Below are positions 16,211 through 24,710 of a DNA stretch of 64,000 nt, piece after piece. The stretch is from assembly GCF_019550795.1 (NCBI RefSeq), contig NZ_CP080545.1, forward strand, positions 5,809,501 through 5,873,500, written 5' to 3'. The DNA comes from Paenibacillus sp. sptzw28 (lineage in GTDB: Bacteria > Bacillota > Bacilli > Paenibacillales > Paenibacillaceae). The notes beneath the pieces are model-generated. The model was not told where the DNA came from. It saw only the letters and a program-made list of their open reading frames with translations, and made no database searches. The first letter of the stretch is position 1. Each line of letters starts with the position of its first letter. A program made the translations under genes and the position numbers.

Positions 16211-16564
16211 TCAATCCTTATTATCCCGAAGTTCCGAAGGTAGTTGAAAACTCCCATCCTCCCTTGGCTTAAAATCATATGTATTTATGACTGCTTCAAT
16301 ATTTATCACACCGTAGATATGGGGATAAAGTTCATTCAAGTTGTAAAGGTCTTCCCATATAATATTGGATTTCACCATACTCTCCTCAATCAAAAGAAGT
16401 AATAATTTTTCTTGTCCTTTATATAATTTGTTTGCCACTTTCAATACCTGTTGTGGCGAAGAACAGTGAATAAACCCTTCTTTTTCTATACTCTCATGAT
16501 CATAATATCCCTTAGTTCTTGCTTCTTCCCATTTTTCTTTTGTTGTTATATGAGTTATTTTCAT
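16211..16564 (-). CDS. DUF952 protein (cassette 1, array head)
   Basis: 117 residues. MKITHITTKEKWEEA at the N terminus, then EGFIHCSSPQQV and the central LLLLLIEESMV strand match DUF952, whose members have a fold related to ADP-ribosyltransferase/RNA 2'-phosphotransferase. Substrate unknown. ATG 16564 has AAGGGG 9 nt upstream. It is the first gene read from the array head, next to the lone R box at 16593. Confidence 0.85.
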   Translation of the reverse strand: MKITHITTKEKWEEARTKGYYDHESIEKEGFIHCSSPQQVLKVANKLYKGQEKLLLLLIEESMVKSNIIWEDLYNLNELYPHIYGVINIEAVINTYDFKPREDGSFQLPSELRDNKD

Positions 16565-16592
16565 ATGCTTTTTCCCCTTTTGCAATTATGTC

Positions 16593-16621
16593 ACATAACT
16601 ACTATTCTGCGAATTTCGCAA
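16593..16621 (-). promoter_or_regulatory. Array head: lone R box and possible array promoter
   Basis: Minus-strand GTTATGTGACAT at the head matches the cassette start consensus GTTANNNGAAATC seen after every element, but no L arm or hairpin lies upstream. It is therefore a candidate attI-like join. TTGCGA-N17-TTATGT overlaps it and could be the array promoter. A palindrome TGCGAATTTCGCA (16608-16620) sits in the spacer. Promoter and attI readings are inferences. Confidence 0.4.
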
Positions 16622-16728
16622 AAGTTCAATATAAGCGATATTCACGAAATCAATCATAACAAGGAAATCATTCGACAAATACTGTTAATTTCCTTTTAAT
16701 GAACCTTTTACCGTAAAAGCTCCAAAAA

Positions 16729-16765
16729 AAATAACCGGCCCGCGTGATTACGCTAGCCGGTTATT
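16729..16765 (-). terminator. Terminator of the siderophore-uptake operon
   Basis: Minus strand: AATAACCGGC / GCCGGTTATT stem followed by a run of eight T. It separates the host operon from the cassette array head. Confidence 0.85.
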
Positions 16766-16796
16766 CATTATCTTCGTCCACCCCTATTTAATCCGA

Positions 16797-17774
16797 TTAA
16801 CTCAACCCCAACTTCTCCAAAACAAGATCAATAGACTTATCTTTAATATTAGGGTAATCGCTGATGACCCAGTAAGGAACAAGGTAAACATGATTGTTCT
16901 TTACAGCCTTAAGGTCTTTCCAGAGTGGACTTTGGGTCAGCTCTGCATATTTCTTTTCTGCCGCTTTATCCCCGCCCTTGACCGGACCGCCTACCTGGAT
17001 GAAAATATAATCCGGATTCAGTTCGGGCAATTTTTCCATGGAAAGAGCTTCGAACTTCTTAATGGATTCGACTTGTGGTAATGGCTTGAAACCCAGATCC
17101 TGGGCTAAAGTCGCGCCAAACGCCTGGTTAGGTCCGTGAATACGATATTCCTTCGGCATGACTCGCATATACAGGGCGGTTGCATCCTTGCCAACCTTTC
17201 CGCTTATTTTTTTCTTCGCTTCTTCCGCCTTTTTGTCATACTGGGCAATCCATTGCTCAGCTTCCTTACTCTTGTTCAGCATTTGAGCCAGTTCACGAAA
17301 GTTTAAACGCCAGTCCGTGTGAATCGGTACAAGGATCGTGGGAGCGATTTTCGATAAATCATCATAAATTTTATTATCATCCTGACGTCCTATTATAAAA
17401 TCAGGCTGAGCCTCCAGAATCGCTTCCAGATTAGGCTGATCTCCCAGGTTTTTGACACCCTTTAACGGGTCCCCATCAATATACTCTATCTTCGTCTCTC
17501 CCATATAGCTGGTCATGGCATAGGGTTTGATGCCTAAAGCGAGCAGCGAATCAGCCAAACGATAATCCAGTACGGCAATTTTTTGAGGTTCGCCCTCAAT
17601 TGTGGTTTCTCCGGCCAGATGTGTTATGACCCTTTTCGAAGATGCCTGGCCTTCGTTCGCGCCGGTATTCACTTCTTTTGCCGCTTCCTGGCTAGTACCG
17701 CAAGCAGTGAGAATTACTGTACTTAATATGATTAAAGTTAATCCTGAAAAGAGATGTTTTCGTAAAATGCCCAT
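16797..17774 (-). CDS. Iron-siderophore ABC transporter binding lipoprotein
   Basis: 325 residues. Signal peptide with lipobox LTACG, Cys 25 as the lipidation site. The fold is of the FhuD/FeuA class: [25 protein letters not shown], later [16 protein letters not shown] and [12 protein letters not shown]. It captures ferric siderophores outside the membrane for the two FecCD-type permeases encoded just upstream. No ATPase gene is in the operon, as in feuABC of Bacillus, which borrows a shared ATPase. Ends at a strong terminator. Confidence 0.9.
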   Translation of the reverse strand: MGILRKHLFSGLTLIILSTVILTACGTSQEAAKEVNTGANEGQASSKRVITHLAGETTIEGEPQKIAVLDYRLADSLLALGIKPYAMTSYMGETKIEYIDGDPLKGVKNLGDQPNLEAILEAQPDFIIGRQDDNKIYDDLSKIAPTILVPIHTDWRLNFRELAQMLNKSKEAEQWIAQYDKKAEEAKKKISGKVGKDATALYMRVMPKEYRIHGPNQAFGATLAQDLGFKPLPQVESIKKFEALSMEKLPELNPDYIFIQVGGPVKGGDKAAEKKYAELTQSPLWKDLKAVKNNHVYLVPYWVISDYPNIKDKSIDLVLEKLGLS

Positions 17775-17813
17775 GTTGAACTTTCACCTATCCTTAAGTT
17801 GTTTTTGTGTGAC

Positions 17814-18845
17814 TTAAGCTTTCGATTTCGCCAGCAAATATAGAAAATACGGTGCACCGATGACCGACACTACAATTCCAACCGGAATTTCGGATGGCTG
17901 AAGAATGTAACGTGCTAATGTATCAGCAGCGATAAGAAGCAGCCCTCCCGCCATTGCAGAAGCCGGAATGAGGTGCTGATGATTGGGTCCGACCAGCCTT
18001 CGCGCCAAATGGGGCCCGATGAGTCCGACAAACCCGATCCCACCGCCAACAGCTACGCAGGATCCGGCCAGGGCAACCGCCGTTGATATGAGCGCCAATC
18101 GCTCCCGTTCAATTGCAGTCCCCAAGCTAATTGCAGCTTGCTCATGCATGCTTAATACGTTTAATACTCTTGCCTTGTAAATGGCATAAGGGAGTAAAAT
18201 CACCAGCCAGGGCACCAGTGCAAGCACAAACTTCCAATTCGTCCCCCAAATACTCCCCGCCAGCCAAATCGCCGCAAGCTGGAAGCTTCTTGGGTCAAGG
18301 CGGGTGGTTAGGACAATCATGACAGCACTGATACCGGCAGCTACGGCAATCCCCACCAAAATAAGCCGAGTCGGGGCTATGCCCTCCCCCTTTCTAAAGG
18401 CAAGCAGGTAAATGAGCAGAGCTGTCAGCCCCGCCCCCATCAGAGCGGAGAAAGGCAGTAAAAAAACCGGAGCGGCCTCTTTGGAAGAATAGAATGAAAT
18501 AAAGAGAATAACTGCGAGTCCCGCTCCCGCGTTTATGCCGAGAATTCCCGGGTCAGCGAGCACATTACGGGATATGCCCTGAAGAATTACGCCCGAAACC
18601 GCGAGTCCCGCTCCCACCAGCACGGAAAGTACAATTCTTGGAAGGCGAAAATCAAACAAGATCAGTTCATTTTTCGCTGTACCTGCCCCAAGCAGTGTTT
18701 TCACAACATCTATTGGTGAAAGACGGATTAAACCTGTATCCATACTGATGAGTAACAATACGATCATAAGTATCGTAAATATCAGCATTATGTAGATAAA
18801 GCGTCTGGACTTCATTCGCTCCGTCTGAGACAGCTGCACTACCAT
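17814..18845 (-). CDS. FecCD-family siderophore permease, second subunit
   Basis: 343 residues and about nine membrane helices. GLAVSGVILQGISRNVLADPGILGINAGA and GFVGLIGPHLARRLVG are the FecCD signatures, the second being the ATPase-contact region. It overlaps the upstream permease gene by 7 bp, so the two are co-translated to form the heterodimeric channel. Only 39 bp separate it from the lipoprotein gene. Confidence 0.92.
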   Translation of the reverse strand: MVVQLSQTERMKSRRFIYIMLIFTILMIVLLLISMDTGLIRLSPIDVVKTLLGAGTAKNELILFDFRLPRIVLSVLVGAGLAVSGVILQGISRNVLADPGILGINAGAGLAVILFISFYSSKEAAPVFLLPFSALMGAGLTALLIYLLAFRKGEGIAPTRLILVGIAVAAGISAVMIVLTTRLDPRSFQLAAIWLAGSIWGTNWKFVLALVPWLVILLPYAIYKARVLNVLSMHEQAAISLGTAIERERLALISTAVALAGSCVAVGGGIGFVGLIGPHLARRLVGPNHQHLIPASAMAGGLLLIAADTLARYILQPSEIPVGIVVSVIGAPYFLYLLAKSKA

Positions 18846-19876
18846 TCCCTCCTCTCTTTACGGGCAAGATATAAGAAGAAGGGAACCCCGACCAGCGCGG
18901 TTATCGCTCCGATTGGCGTCTCGAAGGGCGGGTTTACCATTCTTGCGCCAATATCCGCAACCACCATAAGCAGTGCGCCCAGAACGGCCGAACATGGAAT
19001 GATCCAGCGATAATCCACGCCCACAAGGAAACGCGCGACATGTGGAATGACAAGGCCTACGAATCCTACCGGTCCTACAACAGATACCGCCGTACCGGCG
19101 AGAATAAGCACGATAACAGTACCTGCAGCTTTGACCTGGACTGTCCGGTGACCCAGCCCTGCAGCTACTTCCTCTCCTAAGCTGAGCACTGTGATTGAAC
19201 GGGACAAAATCAAAGCGCCAATCAGCCCCCCTATCATCCACGGAAGCATGATTTGAATCTGTGTCCAGTTCGTTCCGGCTACCCCGCCAGCGAACCAAAA
19301 GGCCAGATCTTGTCCGATTTGATAATAAATCGCAATCCCCTCGCTGAACGCGGAGAGCAGCGCGGAAACGGCAACCCCGGCCAGGACAAGCCGTACGGGT
19401 GTTAAGCCTCCTTTGGCCAAAGATCCGATTCCATAGACAATTCCTGCACTTAATGCAGCACCCGCAAAGGAAAACAAGATCAGGAATTTAAACTGAATAC
19501 CGGGATAAAATGCAAAGCACACAGCTAAAGCGAAGGCGGAGCCCGCATTAATCCCAAGTAATCCCGGACTTGCAAGCGGGTTGCGCGTCATCCCCTGCAT
19601 CATGGCGCCGGCTACGGCAAAGCACGCACCAACGAGAGCTCCTGCCAGTGCGCGCGGCAGGCGAAGCTGATGGATGATTTGCTGCTGGGTTATATCCGGA
19701 TTAAAATGAACGACAGCCTCCCATACCGTTCTGAGCTTTATATCCGCTGCACCGACCGATATCGAAACAGCTAATCCGAGGCCTAATAACGCTGTCCCGA
19801 TAATCAAAATGACAGCTGCAATAAAAGGGTGCGAGCGTACTTTTGTTGCTTCATTTGCAGCAGTGCTACCTGACAT
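18839..19876 (-). CDS. FecCD-family siderophore permease, first subunit
   Basis: 345 residues with the motifs GAMMQGMTRNPLASPGLLGINAG and GPVGFVGLVIPHVARFLVG. First gene of the operon; GGAGGAAAC precedes ATG. Two Fur boxes lie 70-135 bp upstream, so expression should rise under iron limitation. Forms the permease dimer with the next gene. Confidence 0.92.
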   Translation of the reverse strand: MSGSTAANEATKVRSHPFIAAVILIIGTALLGLGLAVSISVGAADIKLRTVWEAVVHFNPDITQQQIIHQLRLPRALAGALVGACFAVAGAMMQGMTRNPLASPGLLGINAGSAFALAVCFAFYPGIQFKFLILFSFAGAALSAGIVYGIGSLAKGGLTPVRLVLAGVAVSALLSAFSEGIAIYYQIGQDLAFWFAGGVAGTNWTQIQIMLPWMIGGLIGALILSRSITVLSLGEEVAAGLGHRTVQVKAAGTVIVLILAGTAVSVVGPVGFVGLVIPHVARFLVGVDYRWIIPCSAVLGALLMVVADIGARMVNPPFETPIGAITALVGVPFFLYLARKERREW

Positions 19877-19943
19877 GTTTCCTCCATTGCGTTATGAGTG
19901 ATACTTGACTGATTCCCAAGGATTAGAAAAGCCTTTTTGTTAA

Positions 19944-19958
19944 TGATAATCATTATCA
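19944..19958. promoter_or_regulatory. Perfect Fur box
   Basis: TGATAATCATTATCA is an exact match to the Bacillus 7-1-7 Fur consensus (TGATAATnATTATCA), 68 bp upstream of the first permease gene. Represses the operon when iron is plentiful. Confidence 0.92.
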
Positions 19959-19996
19959 TCTAATCGCCAAAAAAATAAGCACTCCTCTATTGGTAA

Positions 19997-20011
19997 TGAG
20001 AATCATTCTCT
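19997..20011. promoter_or_regulatory. Second Fur-like box
   Basis: TGAGAATCATTCTCT keeps the 7-1-7 symmetry with changes from the consensus. It lies 38 bp beyond the perfect box in the 260-bp region between the reductase gene and the permease operon, and may add cooperative repression. Confidence 0.65.
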
Positions 20012-20136
20012 CCTCTTAGTATAGTCAGTTTCAATTAAATTCTCAACCCCTCTCATAATGTTCCAAGTCAAAAGACCAGCTTGATACCGGTGTATCGAGA
20101 TGGTCTCGGACTCTCATATCTATTGTTATGCAGGCC

Positions 20137-20724
20137 TCAATTTGAGGACGTATCCGGTTTTAGATTGACTGCCGGTTTCGATCTCCGTTCAAACTTAACA
20201 GCGGCGATCCGGAACAGAGTAAGAACGAGGACGGCGCCCGCCGTAGCGAAGTACATGGTTTTCACCCACGGATATTGCGTGTCGGTTCCGATGAAAAAGC
20301 CATGTATGAGTCCCATGAAATATCCCGGAAACGCCAGGAAATGAATGGTCCGCCACACTTTTTTTCCTAGATGCTTCATCATATCGGACGAGATGATCAG
20401 AATCAGAGCGATATAGAATGACAATGTACCAAGTCCGGTTAACACGGGATGCGAATGCGATGTGAACGGAAACAACAGCTCGCCAAGCGAATACCCTACA
20501 TATTTGTCGAATAGCAGGACGCTGCCATGCAGTATGCCAAACAGAAAACCGAACCAGCCGCTTGATTGATGTACGGTGAGAAGTACGGATTTCGCGCGGC
20601 CGTTTAGCATTTTAAGGCTCATTATGATTCCGGCCGCAGTGGATAGGAATAGAAATACGTATGCGGTTATACCGGCAGCCCGCGTCGTGGACCAGACCGA
20701 TAAGGCATCAAGAAATCCGTTCAT
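20137..20724 (-). CDS. Ferric-reductase-like transmembrane protein
   Basis: 195 residues, about six helices, with His-bearing helices (TVHQSSGWFGFLFGILHGSV and TIHFLAFPGYFMGLIHGF) that would ligate haem, as in ferric-reductase-like/MsrQ proteins. It probably passes electrons across the membrane. The start overlaps the end of apbE by 17 bp, and the Fur boxes follow its 3' end, so an iron-related role is likely but its own promoter is not visible. Confidence 0.8.
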   Translation of the reverse strand: MNGFLDALSVWSTTRAAGITAYVFLFLSTAAGIIMSLKMLNGRAKSVLLTVHQSSGWFGFLFGILHGSVLLFDKYVGYSLGELLFPFTSHSHPVLTGLGTLSFYIALILIISSDMMKHLGKKVWRTIHFLAFPGYFMGLIHGFFIGTDTQYPWVKTMYFATAGAVLVLTLFRIAAVKFERRSKPAVNLKPDTSSN

Positions 20725-21646
20725 ATCGCAGCTCTCCTTCCTTGCAGTATTGCGACAAGTCCCCGCCGAATATAAGTGAACCGTCTTTGAGGACCCCTAT
20801 CGCCGCATATCCCGGGCAAACCTCCTCCAGCCAGTCGATACCCGATCTTGAACCGAGAATGAGGACGCATTTGGCGTATACTTCGGCCGCCGTCAGGTCG
20901 GGAGCAAGCATTGTAACCTGTGCCAGGTCAGAAGCGCCGGATCTGCCGCTGCGGGGATCAATGATATGATTGTGTTCATTGCCTGAATCATCCTTCCAGC
21001 GGCGCTTGATCGTGCTGCTTGTCGCAATTCCCGCTGAACCCCGGATTTGAAGCGTAAGCAGATCCTCTCCCGGATGATAGGGGTCAGCCACGCCGATCTC
21101 AAACCCTTCAGGTGGCGCTCCCCAGAGCGAAATATCTCCTCCGGCATTGATCGCGCCCGTTCTGATACCGTCCCGCTGCAGCATTTGCGCCAGCTGATGG
21201 GCGCTCCATCCCTTAGCGATTCCTCCGAGGTCGACGGAAGCCTCAGGAAGAAGCTGTACGCTCTTCATGGCAGGATTCAATTGGGCAAGAGGGCCGGTTA
21301 ACGGTGTTTTAAGCAGACCTTCTTGACGACGGACTTCCCTCTGATCGGATAGCGTTTCAAAGCTTCCCGAGTACCCGAGATTGTTAAGAATCCTGCCCAA
21401 GTAAGGGTTAAACAAGCCCCCCGTTTTATGGTAATACCGGTCCGCTTCCGAAAGCGCCTGGTAGAGCAGAGCAGAAGCGAGGAAGGGGCGGCCTGCGGAA
21501 CGGTTGAGTGCGGAAAGCTCACTCTGCGGAAGAAAGCGGCTGAGGTTGCGCTCGACGAAAGCAAACCAGCTCACCGCCTTTGCTTTTGCCCGGTCCGGGA
21601 GTCCGGATGTTACAAAATCCGTGTTCATTGCTCGGAATGTATGCAT
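20708..21646 (-). CDS. apbE: FAD:protein FMN transferase ApbE
   Basis: 312 residues. MHTFRAMNTDF at the start, VDLGGIAKGWSAHQL in the middle, INAGGDISLWG and GIATSSTIKRRW, then HIIDPRSG near the end are all ApbE motifs. The enzyme attaches FMN covalently to Thr/Ser of exported flavoproteins. ATG 21646 has AGGGGG 7 nt upstream. It lies between a small anchored protein and the ferric-reductase-like gene, suggesting an extracytoplasmic electron-transfer unit, although no FMN-binding acceptor domain is encoded here. Confidence 0.9.
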   Translation of the reverse strand: MHTFRAMNTDFVTSGLPDRAKAKAVSWFAFVERNLSRFLPQSELSALNRSAGRPFLASALLYQALSEADRYYHKTGGLFNPYLGRILNNLGYSGSFETLSDQREVRRQEGLLKTPLTGPLAQLNPAMKSVQLLPEASVDLGGIAKGWSAHQLAQMLQRDGIRTGAINAGGDISLWGAPPEGFEIGVADPYHPGEDLLTLQIRGSAGIATSSTIKRRWKDDSGNEHNHIIDPRSGRSGASDLAQVTMLAPDLTAAEVYAKCVLILGSRSGIDWLEEVCPGYAAIGVLKDGSLIFGGDLSQYCKEGELRYERIS

Positions 21647-21661
21647 GTCCACACCCCCTGG

Positions 21662-21979
21662 TTACGAACCCTGCGTTCTCATTCGCCCGGTGAAGTTTCC
21701 TTGAGAACCGCTGCCTTGATTGTTTACCGAGCTGTCACTGTTCATATCGCTGCCAGAGTCATTGTTCGTTCCCCCATATGAACTACTGCTCTGATTGTCA
21801 CTCATCCACTGATTTGACAATTCATCCTGAGTCGATGTTTGAACCGTGCCGCTTGACGATGATAACTTTTCCGTTTGTGTCAGCGATTCGCTGTTTTTGG
21901 ATGCAAAGCCGACAAATCCGGTAAATAATGCTACGCTTGATAACCCGATCAGCCATTTAGACCATATATTATTTGCCAT
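21662..21979 (-). CDS. Ser/Asn-rich anchored protein, 105 aa
   Basis: One hydrophobic helix near the N terminus (WLIGLSSVALFTGFVGFA) then an unstructured Ser/Asn/Gly-rich tail. Low complexity suggests a surface-exposed linker or wall-embedded tail. ATG 21979 is chosen because GAAGGG lies 9 nt upstream; it abuts the earlier ATG (21988). No flavinylation motif of the usual D-x-x-S/T-G-A-T type is evident. Same operon as apbE, 15 bp upstream of it. Confidence 0.65.
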   Translation of the reverse strand: MANNIWSKWLIGLSSVALFTGFVGFASKNSESLTQTEKLSSSSGTVQTSTQDELSNQWMSDNQSSSSYGGTNNDSGSDMNSDSSVNNQGSGSQGNFTGRMRTQGS

Positions 21980-22105
21980 ATTAATCATCCCTTCTAAATA
22001 GGTTTGTTATTGAGAAGTCCATATCCATGTCTTCATTATGCCGTGCACATATTAAGTTTAAATGAACCTGATCTGAATGTTTGCTGAGCATCTATGGATG
22101 CAAAA

Positions 22106-22136
22106 AAGAAAGACTGCCGAGCTCGGCAGTCTTGGC
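22106..22136 (-). terminator. Terminator of the 22-26 kb operon
   Basis: AAGACTGCCGAGCTCGGCAGTCTT is a perfect 24-bp palindrome followed on the minus strand by TTCTTTTTT, downstream of the GyrI-like gene. Confidence 0.85.
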
Positions 22137-22170
22137 AGTCATTCCGTCCGTACATTCCCGGCCGCCTCCA

Positions 22171-22617
22171 TTATTTCAAAGGAATAAGCACTTCCGCCTC
22201 GTCCGGCCAGACGGGCTTATCAAAATAGTATATTTCCAAAGCGAGGGCCCTATTGTCGTTTTGTAAACCGTTGGTATTCAAGTAATCATGAATGACTTGA
22301 TACGGATCGCCTGTGGACTTTGTCTTCGCATAACGATGCGGAGGGATCGTAAAACCGATCATCCCTTCCGGCACTTCCGAGAGGTCCTCGACTTCCATAC
22401 AGATGAGGTAAGTAAAAAGAACCTCCGAAGAAAAACTCGGACTTATGTATCGCTCCGGATGGATGACGTTTGGAATCTCACCTTTACGTTTATAGAATTC
22501 CTGCTTCATGGCTTCCACTCGTTCGGGCAGATGGCCCTTGAAGGATGAAGTGACCGATAAGCCTACAAGTCTTATCTCTGGAATCTCAAGCAGTTCAATC
22601 CGGTTTTCTGCGTCCAT
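22171..22617 (-). CDS. GyrI-like effector-binding protein
   Basis: 148 residues of the GyrI/AraC effector-binding fold: IRLVGLSVTSSF, VPEGMIGFTIPPHRYAKTKSTG and the terminal EIYYFDKPVWPDEAEVLIPL. Stand-alone GyrI-like proteins bind or hydrolyse small molecules. It lies 28 bp after the first duplicated protein on the same strand, so it probably shares the sigma-factor operon and ends at the palindromic terminator. Confidence 0.85.
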   Translation of the reverse strand: MDAENRIELLEIPEIRLVGLSVTSSFKGHLPERVEAMKQEFYKRKGEIPNVIHPERYISPSFSSEVLFTYLICMEVEDLSEVPEGMIGFTIPPHRYAKTKSTGDPYQVIHDYLNTNGLQNDNRALALEIYYFDKPVWPDEAEVLIPLK

Positions 22618-22644
22618 TGCAAAACAATCCTTTCGCGATTATCT

Positions 22645-23709
22645 TCACATAACCAGCAGGTTCTCCAGCTTACGGTACCCTTCCATCTCCAGCTGTTTGA
22701 TCCGGGTCAATATTTCAACCGCTTCCCGGCGGCGGTCCGGATCTTCGATCCTCGTGTGGGGCTGGCTCCATGGAAACAAGTCGACCAGGGAGCGAAAAGC
22801 CTCGTGGACGAACGTATAATGGTCAGCGGCGAGGCGCAGTTCTTCGGAAAAAGCACCATCGAACCTTTCGCTGGCCTCCTTCAGAAACAATTGAGCGTAT
22901 CGGCGGCTTTCGTGGCCTATGTCTGCGAAATAACCCATATAAAACCCGAGGATCGTATCGGTTCGCAGCGTTTCGATCCATCTGTCATAGGCCGCAGGTC
23001 CGCTATAAAACGTGCGCCCGCCCCATTCATAAGTCTCGCGCCGCGAGAAATCAAGCGCAAAACGAAGTGCTGCTCTAAGCGCAGTCCGGTCGTCGGATGG
23101 TGCAGTCAGGGATGCCCAATGCAGAGATATGAAACCGCCCTCCTGCGGTTCACCGGTATATACCGTTTCATTGGCCCATTCCCGGCTGCGTTTTCTCGCT
23201 TTACACATAGCGCATGGGCAATAATTACGGCCAAGCTCGGTCCACGGGATCACGTCATCGAAGCCTTCATGTCCGCTCCCGGCGTGCCATGAGTGCGTAT
23301 AATAGCCTTCTTCGTCATAAGCGTAAACGACAGACGTTTCATTGCCCAGATCCAGCTCCTTGGCGAAGACGGGCAATCCCTGATCGAGCGCGAAACGCGC
23401 TGCATCCCAGACTTCGCTCTGAAGCCGCTCAAACCCGGCTTTATCCGCAAAGGTATGGTATCCTTCGATGTCCAGCCCTAAATGGCGCGCAAGATCGAAC
23501 ATTGCTTCTTCCGGCTCCCCGATATTAGGAGCGGAAACATCTCTATCGATCACCGATATGAACGCGCTGCCGGTCATGCCGTACACCCAGGCTGGGGAGC
23601 AAGGGATATTTAAATAATCAAGACATGACTTGATTGCGCCGACGTGCGATTTATGAAATCCGGAGAAGCTGTAACGCTCCAAGATTACTTTGTTGATATA
23701 ACTCACCAC
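22645..23709 (-). CDS. Papain/C39-like (BtrH-N-type) protein, paralogue 2
   Basis: 354 residues, soluble. It shares several blocks with the next upstream gene and with the C-terminal half of the sigma fusion: an N-terminal SHVGAIKSCLDYLN with WVYGMTGSAF, then YAYDEEGYY with VIPWTELG, AAYDRWIETLR, and LFPWSQPHTRIEDPDRRREA near the end. The first block resembles BtrH N-terminal or C39-type folds but lacks the catalytic Cys position (HC). CPCAMCKARK near residue 165 is a Cys cluster unique to this copy. Function unknown. Confidence 0.7.
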   Translation of the reverse strand: MVSYINKVILERYSFSGFHKSHVGAIKSCLDYLNIPCSPAWVYGMTGSAFISVIDRDVSAPNIGEPEEAMFDLARHLGLDIEGYHTFADKAGFERLQSEVWDAARFALDQGLPVFAKELDLGNETSVVYAYDEEGYYTHSWHAGSGHEGFDDVIPWTELGRNYCPCAMCKARKRSREWANETVYTGEPQEGGFISLHWASLTAPSDDRTALRAALRFALDFSRRETYEWGGRTFYSGPAAYDRWIETLRTDTILGFYMGYFADIGHESRRYAQLFLKEASERFDGAFSEELRLAADHYTFVHEAFRSLVDLFPWSQPHTRIEDPDRRREAVEILTRIKQLEMEGYRKLENLLVM

Positions 23710-23731
23710 CCAAACTTAGATTCCATAACGG

Positions 23732-24709
23732 TTACAGTGCTTCAACGACATTGCGAAACGCCTCGATGGCCGCTGCGTCGTGATGCTTCGCTTCACCCAG
23801 CAGTTTAGCGGCCTCCAAACGGCGTTCGGTATCTTCAATTAATCCCCGCGGCTGTTCCCACGGGAACAGCCGGTACACTTCATTGAATTTCTCGCGAACC
23901 GCGCCAAAGCATACGATCGCGTCGTCCAACGCTTCAGGCGCACCGCTGCCAAGGCGCTGCTTCGCCTCAAGCAAGAACTTGTGTCCGTTCGTGCGGCATG
24001 TGTCCCATTCGTGCGTGCTGTAAGCGAAGAACCAACCGTCCACAGTACCTTGTCGCAGTTCGGCTGCCCAATGATCGTAGGCCGCGGAGCCAATGCGCGT
24101 CTTCGGGCCTGTCAGCTTGCCATCGGCGAAGTCCACGGCAAGCCGCAGCGCATCGCGCACCGTACGCCGGTCGTCTTCAGCGGCGCCGCCTGGCGTCATC
24201 CAATGAAGATCGATCAGTCCGTCGCGCTCGCCAAGCGACTGCCAAGGAATGTATTTCGTGTCGTGCCAGCAGCTGATCACATACGCCGATGACGCCTCGT
24301 CATAGCCTTGAACGACGCTTGTCTCACCGTGATCGAAGTAAAACCCGCGGCCGAAGCATGTATAACCCGCATCGATCGCCCTCCGCGCCGCAGCCCACGC
24401 TTCCTCGCGAAGCCGGTTCAATTCGTCCCCTTCCGCCACAGCGCTTATACCATCGATCCGTACGCCCAGATTGTTCAGCAGCCCGACGATACGATCGTGG
24501 GGCAATTCATTAAGTATAGGCGCAGAGTTGACTTCCTCCCCGACCCGGAACATGAAAGGTATGGCGATGGCCCCGTACAACCAAGGCGTATATACATGCG
24601 GCCTGCCCCAATGCTTGAAACATGCGCTATAGGCGTTTATGTTCGCCAGATTGCTTCTGCCCCCGTGGTACTTGTATCCTTCGATGATTTTCTCCGTTTG
24701 TGCGTTCAT
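23732..24709 (-). CDS. Papain/C39-like (BtrH-N-type) protein, paralogue 1
   Basis: 325 residues, homologous to its neighbours: ANINAYSACFKHWG and WLYGAIAIPF at the front, VQGYDEASSAYVISCWHD with YIPWQSLG, SAAYDHWAAELRQGT, and LFPWEQPRGLIEDTERR near the end. It starts 1 bp after the stop of the sigma fusion gene, so the pair is co-translated. Role unknown; a ligand-sensing or partner domain working with the sigma factor is an inference from the fusion. Confidence 0.7.
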   Translation of the reverse strand: MNAQTEKIIEGYKYHGGRSNLANINAYSACFKHWGRPHVYTPWLYGAIAIPFMFRVGEEVNSAPILNELPHDRIVGLLNNLGVRIDGISAVAEGDELNRLREEAWAAARRAIDAGYTCFGRGFYFDHGETSVVQGYDEASSAYVISCWHDTKYIPWQSLGERDGLIDLHWMTPGGAAEDDRRTVRDALRLAVDFADGKLTGPKTRIGSAAYDHWAAELRQGTVDGWFFAYSTHEWDTCRTNGHKFLLEAKQRLGSGAPEALDDAIVCFGAVREKFNEVYRLFPWEQPRGLIEDTERRLEAAKLLGEAKHHDAAAIEAFRNVVEAL

Positions 24710-24710
24710 T

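Larger units (their letters stand above)
6860..16600 (-). mobile_element. Gene-cassette array of 12 genes with attC-like elements, no integrase (CALIN-like)
   Basis: Twelve minus-strand genes alternate with copies of one GC-rich structured element, all in the same orientation. Each gene starts 29-60 nt after one element, leaving room only for a ribosome site, and ends 0-70 nt before the next. The elements begin and end in integron-type R boxes (RYYYAAC/GTTRRRY) with inner L arms. Gene content (acetyltransferases, DinB, kinases, small domains of unknown function) is typical of cassettes, and genes are AT-rich against a GC-richer host. Known integrons have this layout, usually with 57-141 bp attC sites; these are longer. 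No tyrosine recombinase is present in the window. Confidence 0.7.

Noticed and set aside
18858..19298. 146-codon minus-strand ORF
   Set aside because: Out-of-frame shadow of the permease gene, Arg/Gly/Ser-rich.
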